This document shows, piece after piece, positions 6,935 through 9,139 of a DNA stretch of 9,139 nt. The number at the start of each line of letters is the position of its first letter. The first letter of the stretch is position 1. The stretch lies in contig USSP01000059.1 of NCBI GenBank assembly GCA_900557385.1, positions 1 to 9,139 on the forward strand. Direction: 5' to 3'. The notes beneath the pieces are model-generated. The model worked only from the letters and a program-made list of their open reading frames with translations. It had not been told where the DNA came from and did no database searches. The DNA is from an uncultured Lachnospiraceae bacterium (GTDB lineage Bacteria > Bacillota > Clostridia > Lachnospirales > Lachnospiraceae). The position numbers and the translations under genes were made by a program.

Positions 6935-9139
6935 TTATTTCACTGTGAAAGTGATTTCCTTATTTTTGATTCCGGCTACTACTTTATCTCCGGATTTGAT
7001 TCTGCCGCTGAGAATTTCCTCCGCCAATTGATCCTCAATCGTGTTCTGGATCGCACGTTTCAAGGGTCTTGCTCCCATTTTGTAATCGGCATATTTATCT
7101 ACAATATACTCTTTACACTGAGGCGAAAGCGTGAGATGAATCTGCATCTGCGCCTCACAGCGGGCACTGAGATGCTTCGCTAAAAGGGTCACGATTTCCT
7201 TCATATTTTCCTTATTCAAAGGATGGAACACCATGATTTCATCAATACGATTAATGAATTCCGGCTTGAAGATCCGTTTGACCTCTTCCATCACACCACT
7301 CTTCATTTTTTCATAATCCTGTTTTTCGGAGGGCTTTGCATTAAAACCTAAATTCTTCGGCTCTATAATACGATTTGCTCCCGCATTGGAGGTCATGATC
7401 AAAATGGTGTTCTTAAAGCTGACCTTTCGTCCTTTGGAGTCGGTGATATGTCCGTCATCCAAGACCTGAAGTAGTACATTAAACACATCGGGATGTGCTT
7501 TCTCTATCTCATCAAAGAGAACAACGGAATAGGGGTTCCGGCGAATTTTCTCAGAAAGCTGTCCCCCTTCTTCAAATCCCACGTATCCCGGCGGTGAACC
7601 GATCATCTTGGACACAGAATGCCCTTCCATATACTCAGACATATCCACACGGATCAGTGCGTTTTCCGAACCAAACATTGCCTCTGCCAATGCTTTGGAA
7701 AGTTCGGTCTTACCTACACCGGTAGGTCCCAAAAACAAGAACGAAGCGATGGGTCTGTTGGGATCCTGTAAGCCTACTCTGCCACGGCGCATCGCCTTCG
7801 CCACGGCAGTAACTGCCTCCTCCTGTCCAATCACGCGTTTGTGCAGGATGGATTCCAGTTTTAAAAGACGCTCACTTTCCTTCTCTGCAATCTTTTTCAC
7901 CGGAATTTTCGTCCACATGGCAACGACTTCCGCAATATCGGCTTCTGTCACCTCATAACGCTTTTCTTCGTTATCTTTGTGGATCTTCTCTTCCATACGG
8001 TTGTATTTCCGAATCAGCTGATCCTGTTCCTGTTTCAGTTCACTGGCCTTGGTAAATGCTTCCGTTTTTAAAGCATTTTCGATCTGCAGATCCAGTTCCC
8101 GGATCTGTGCTGCCATCTCATTGAGTTTTTCCGGTGTCTTCAGTGTACGCAGGCGCACGGCAGAAGCTGCTTCATCTATGAGATCAATGGCTTTATCCGG
8201 AAGATTACGATCATTGATATAGCGATTGGAAAGGCGGACGGCTGCTTCAATCGCTTCCTCTGTAATTTTCACCCGGTGATGATCCTCGTAGCGACCTGCC
8301 ACGCCCTTCAGGATGGCAATACTTTCCTCCACATTAGGTTCTTCCACCGTAACCGGCTGGAAACGCCGTTCCAGTGCCGCATCCTTTTCGATATATTTGC
8401 GATACTCGGCGATGGTAGTGGCTCCGATCAACTGGATTTCGCCCCGCGCCAGGGAAGGTTTCAGGATATTGGAAGCGTCAATGGCTCCCTCCGCTCCGCC
8501 GGCACCGATGATGGTATGCACTTCATCCAGGAAAAGAATAATGTTTCCATCCTCAATGACCTCTCCGATGACCCTTTTGATTCGTTCCTCAAATTCGCCA
8601 CGGTATTTCGAACCGGCAACCATGCCGGACAAATCCAATGTAAGAATTCTTTTTTGTTCCAATGTATCCGGCACCGCACCATCCACAATACGGGATGCCA
8701 GTCCTTCCACAATTGCCGTCTTACCAACACCCGGCTCACCAATCAAACACGGATTATTTTTCATGCGCCGGCTGAGAATTCCAATCACACTCTCAATCTC
8801 ATCGTCACGATTTAATACCGGATCCAGTTTTCCGTCCTTTGCATACTGCGTCAAATCTCTGGCATACTGGTCTAATGTCGGAGTACCCGAATTTTTCTTG
8901 TTGCGGGAACGGCTGGCAATCAGTTCATTTTTTGCCTGTACCATATCACCGCCGGTCGTGAGAATAATGTCTGTATAAAGCTTCTGAATGGGCGCACCTG
9001 ACGCCAGCAAAATCTTATATGCCACACATGACGTGTCTTTTAAAATTGCTAACAGCATATGCTCGGTTCCGGTCTCTTTTAACTGCATTTTCCCGGCTTC
9101 CTCTGCCGCCGCCAGTAAAAGTTCCTCCAGTTTCGGCAG
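6935..9139 (-). CDS. clpC: ATP-dependent Clp protease ATP-binding subunit ClpC; 5' end cut by window edge
   Basis: The frame is open from the right edge to the TAA at 6935-6937, giving 734 codons. The ATG at 9088 is internal: 17 in-frame codons before it (LPKLEELLLAAAEEAGK) continue the Clp N-domain. Full ClpC is about 810-850 residues, so roughly 80-110 N-terminal residues are missing. In fragment numbering: AAA1 Walker A GEPGVGKT at 134-141, Walker B ILFLDE at 201-206; UVR-type coiled middle region at about 345-376; AAA2 Walker A GPTGVGKT at 471-478, Walker B VVLFDE at 539-544; and a ClpP-docking loop LGF at 597-599. The UVR region and short middle domain mark ClpC, not ClpB, and the LGF loop indicates pairing with ClpP. 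It unfolds misfolded or tagged proteins for degradation in the cytosol. In Bacillota clpC usually follows ctsR, mcsA and mcsB under CtsR control; those genes and the promoter would lie beyond the right edge. Confidence 0.97.
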   Translation of the reverse strand: MPKLEELLLAAAEEAGKMQLKETGTEHMLLAILKDTSCVAYKILLASGAPIQKLYTDIILTTGGDMVQAKNELIASRSRNKKNSGTPTLDQYARDLTQYAKDGKLDPVLNRDDEIESVIGILSRRMKNNPCLIGEPGVGKTAIVEGLASRIVDGAVPDTLEQKRILTLDLSGMVAGSKYRGEFEERIKRVIGEVIEDGNIILFLDEVHTIIGAGGAEGAIDASNILKPSLARGEIQLIGATTIAEYRKYIEKDAALERRFQPVTVEEPNVEESIAILKGVAGRYEDHHRVKITEEAIEAAVRLSNRYINDRNLPDKAIDLIDEAASAVRLRTLKTPEKLNEMAAQIRELDLQIENALKTEAFTKASELKQEQDQLIRKYNRMEEKIHKDNEEKRYEVTEADIAEVVAMWTKIPVKKIAEKESERLLKLESILHKRVIGQEEAVTAVAKAMRRGRVGLQDPNRPIASFLFLGPTGVGKTELSKALAEAMFGSENALIRVDMSEYMEGHSVSKMIGSPPGYVGFEEGGQLSEKIRRNPYSVVLFDEIEKAHPDVFNVLLQVLDDGHITDSKGRKVSFKNTILIMTSNAGANRIIEPKNLGFNAKPSEKQDYEKMKSGVMEEVKRIFKPEFINRIDEIMVFHPLNKENMKEIVTLLAKHLSARCEAQMQIHLTLSPQCKEYIVDKYADYKMGARPLKRAIQNTIEDQLAEEILSGRIKSGDKVVAGIKNKEITFTVK

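Noticed and set aside
6935..9088. ClpC starting at the ATG at 9088
   Set aside because: The frame stays open for 17 more codons to the window edge and these encode typical Clp N-domain sequence, so this ATG is internal.

Overview
All genes in this window read on the minus strand, so transcription runs from high to low coordinates. Both ends cut through a gene. The content points to a Gram-positive anaerobe of the Clostridia, most likely Lachnospiraceae. The evidence is a ClpC-type (UVR-containing) Hsp100 next to radA, a short SufB/SufC pair of the minimal SMS type instead of a full sufCDSUB cluster, a small all-beta protein of a kind I recall from Lachnospiraceae under the label 'endosialidase', strong AGGAGG ribosome sites and moderate GC. 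The family-level assignment is inference.

From right to left (5' to 3' on the coding strand): clpC, missing its 5' end (6935-9139); a 134-residue all-beta protein (6474-6878); radA (5094-6470); sufC/smsC (4334-5068); sufB/smsB (3403-4320); an unrecognised 274-residue protein that may be a cluster-less relative of radical SAM/SPASM proteins (2565-3389); a six-helix HdeD/DUF308-like membrane protein with a long acidic tail (1612-2502); and a glycosidase-like protein cut by the left edge (1-1582).

Gaps between genes are 3 to 62 bases. None holds a convincing terminator or promoter, so the set could be one long transcript or a few overlapping ones. The first half is a protein- and DNA-quality-control block: ClpC unfolds proteins for ClpP, and RadA processes recombination intermediates. 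SufC and SufB form an ATP-driven scaffold for building Fe-S clusters. The 274-residue protein follows sufB by 13 bases and may belong to that module. The last two genes have no obvious link to these tasks.

The two points most worth a second look are the 274-residue protein behind sufB, and the left end. At the left end, an open frame continues from a glycosidase-like body into a different beta domain with clearly higher GC and GC3. This could be a real fusion, a recombination or an assembly chimera. No RNA genes, CRISPR arrays, insertion sequences or long repeats were seen, and there is no gene-free stretch above 300 bases.
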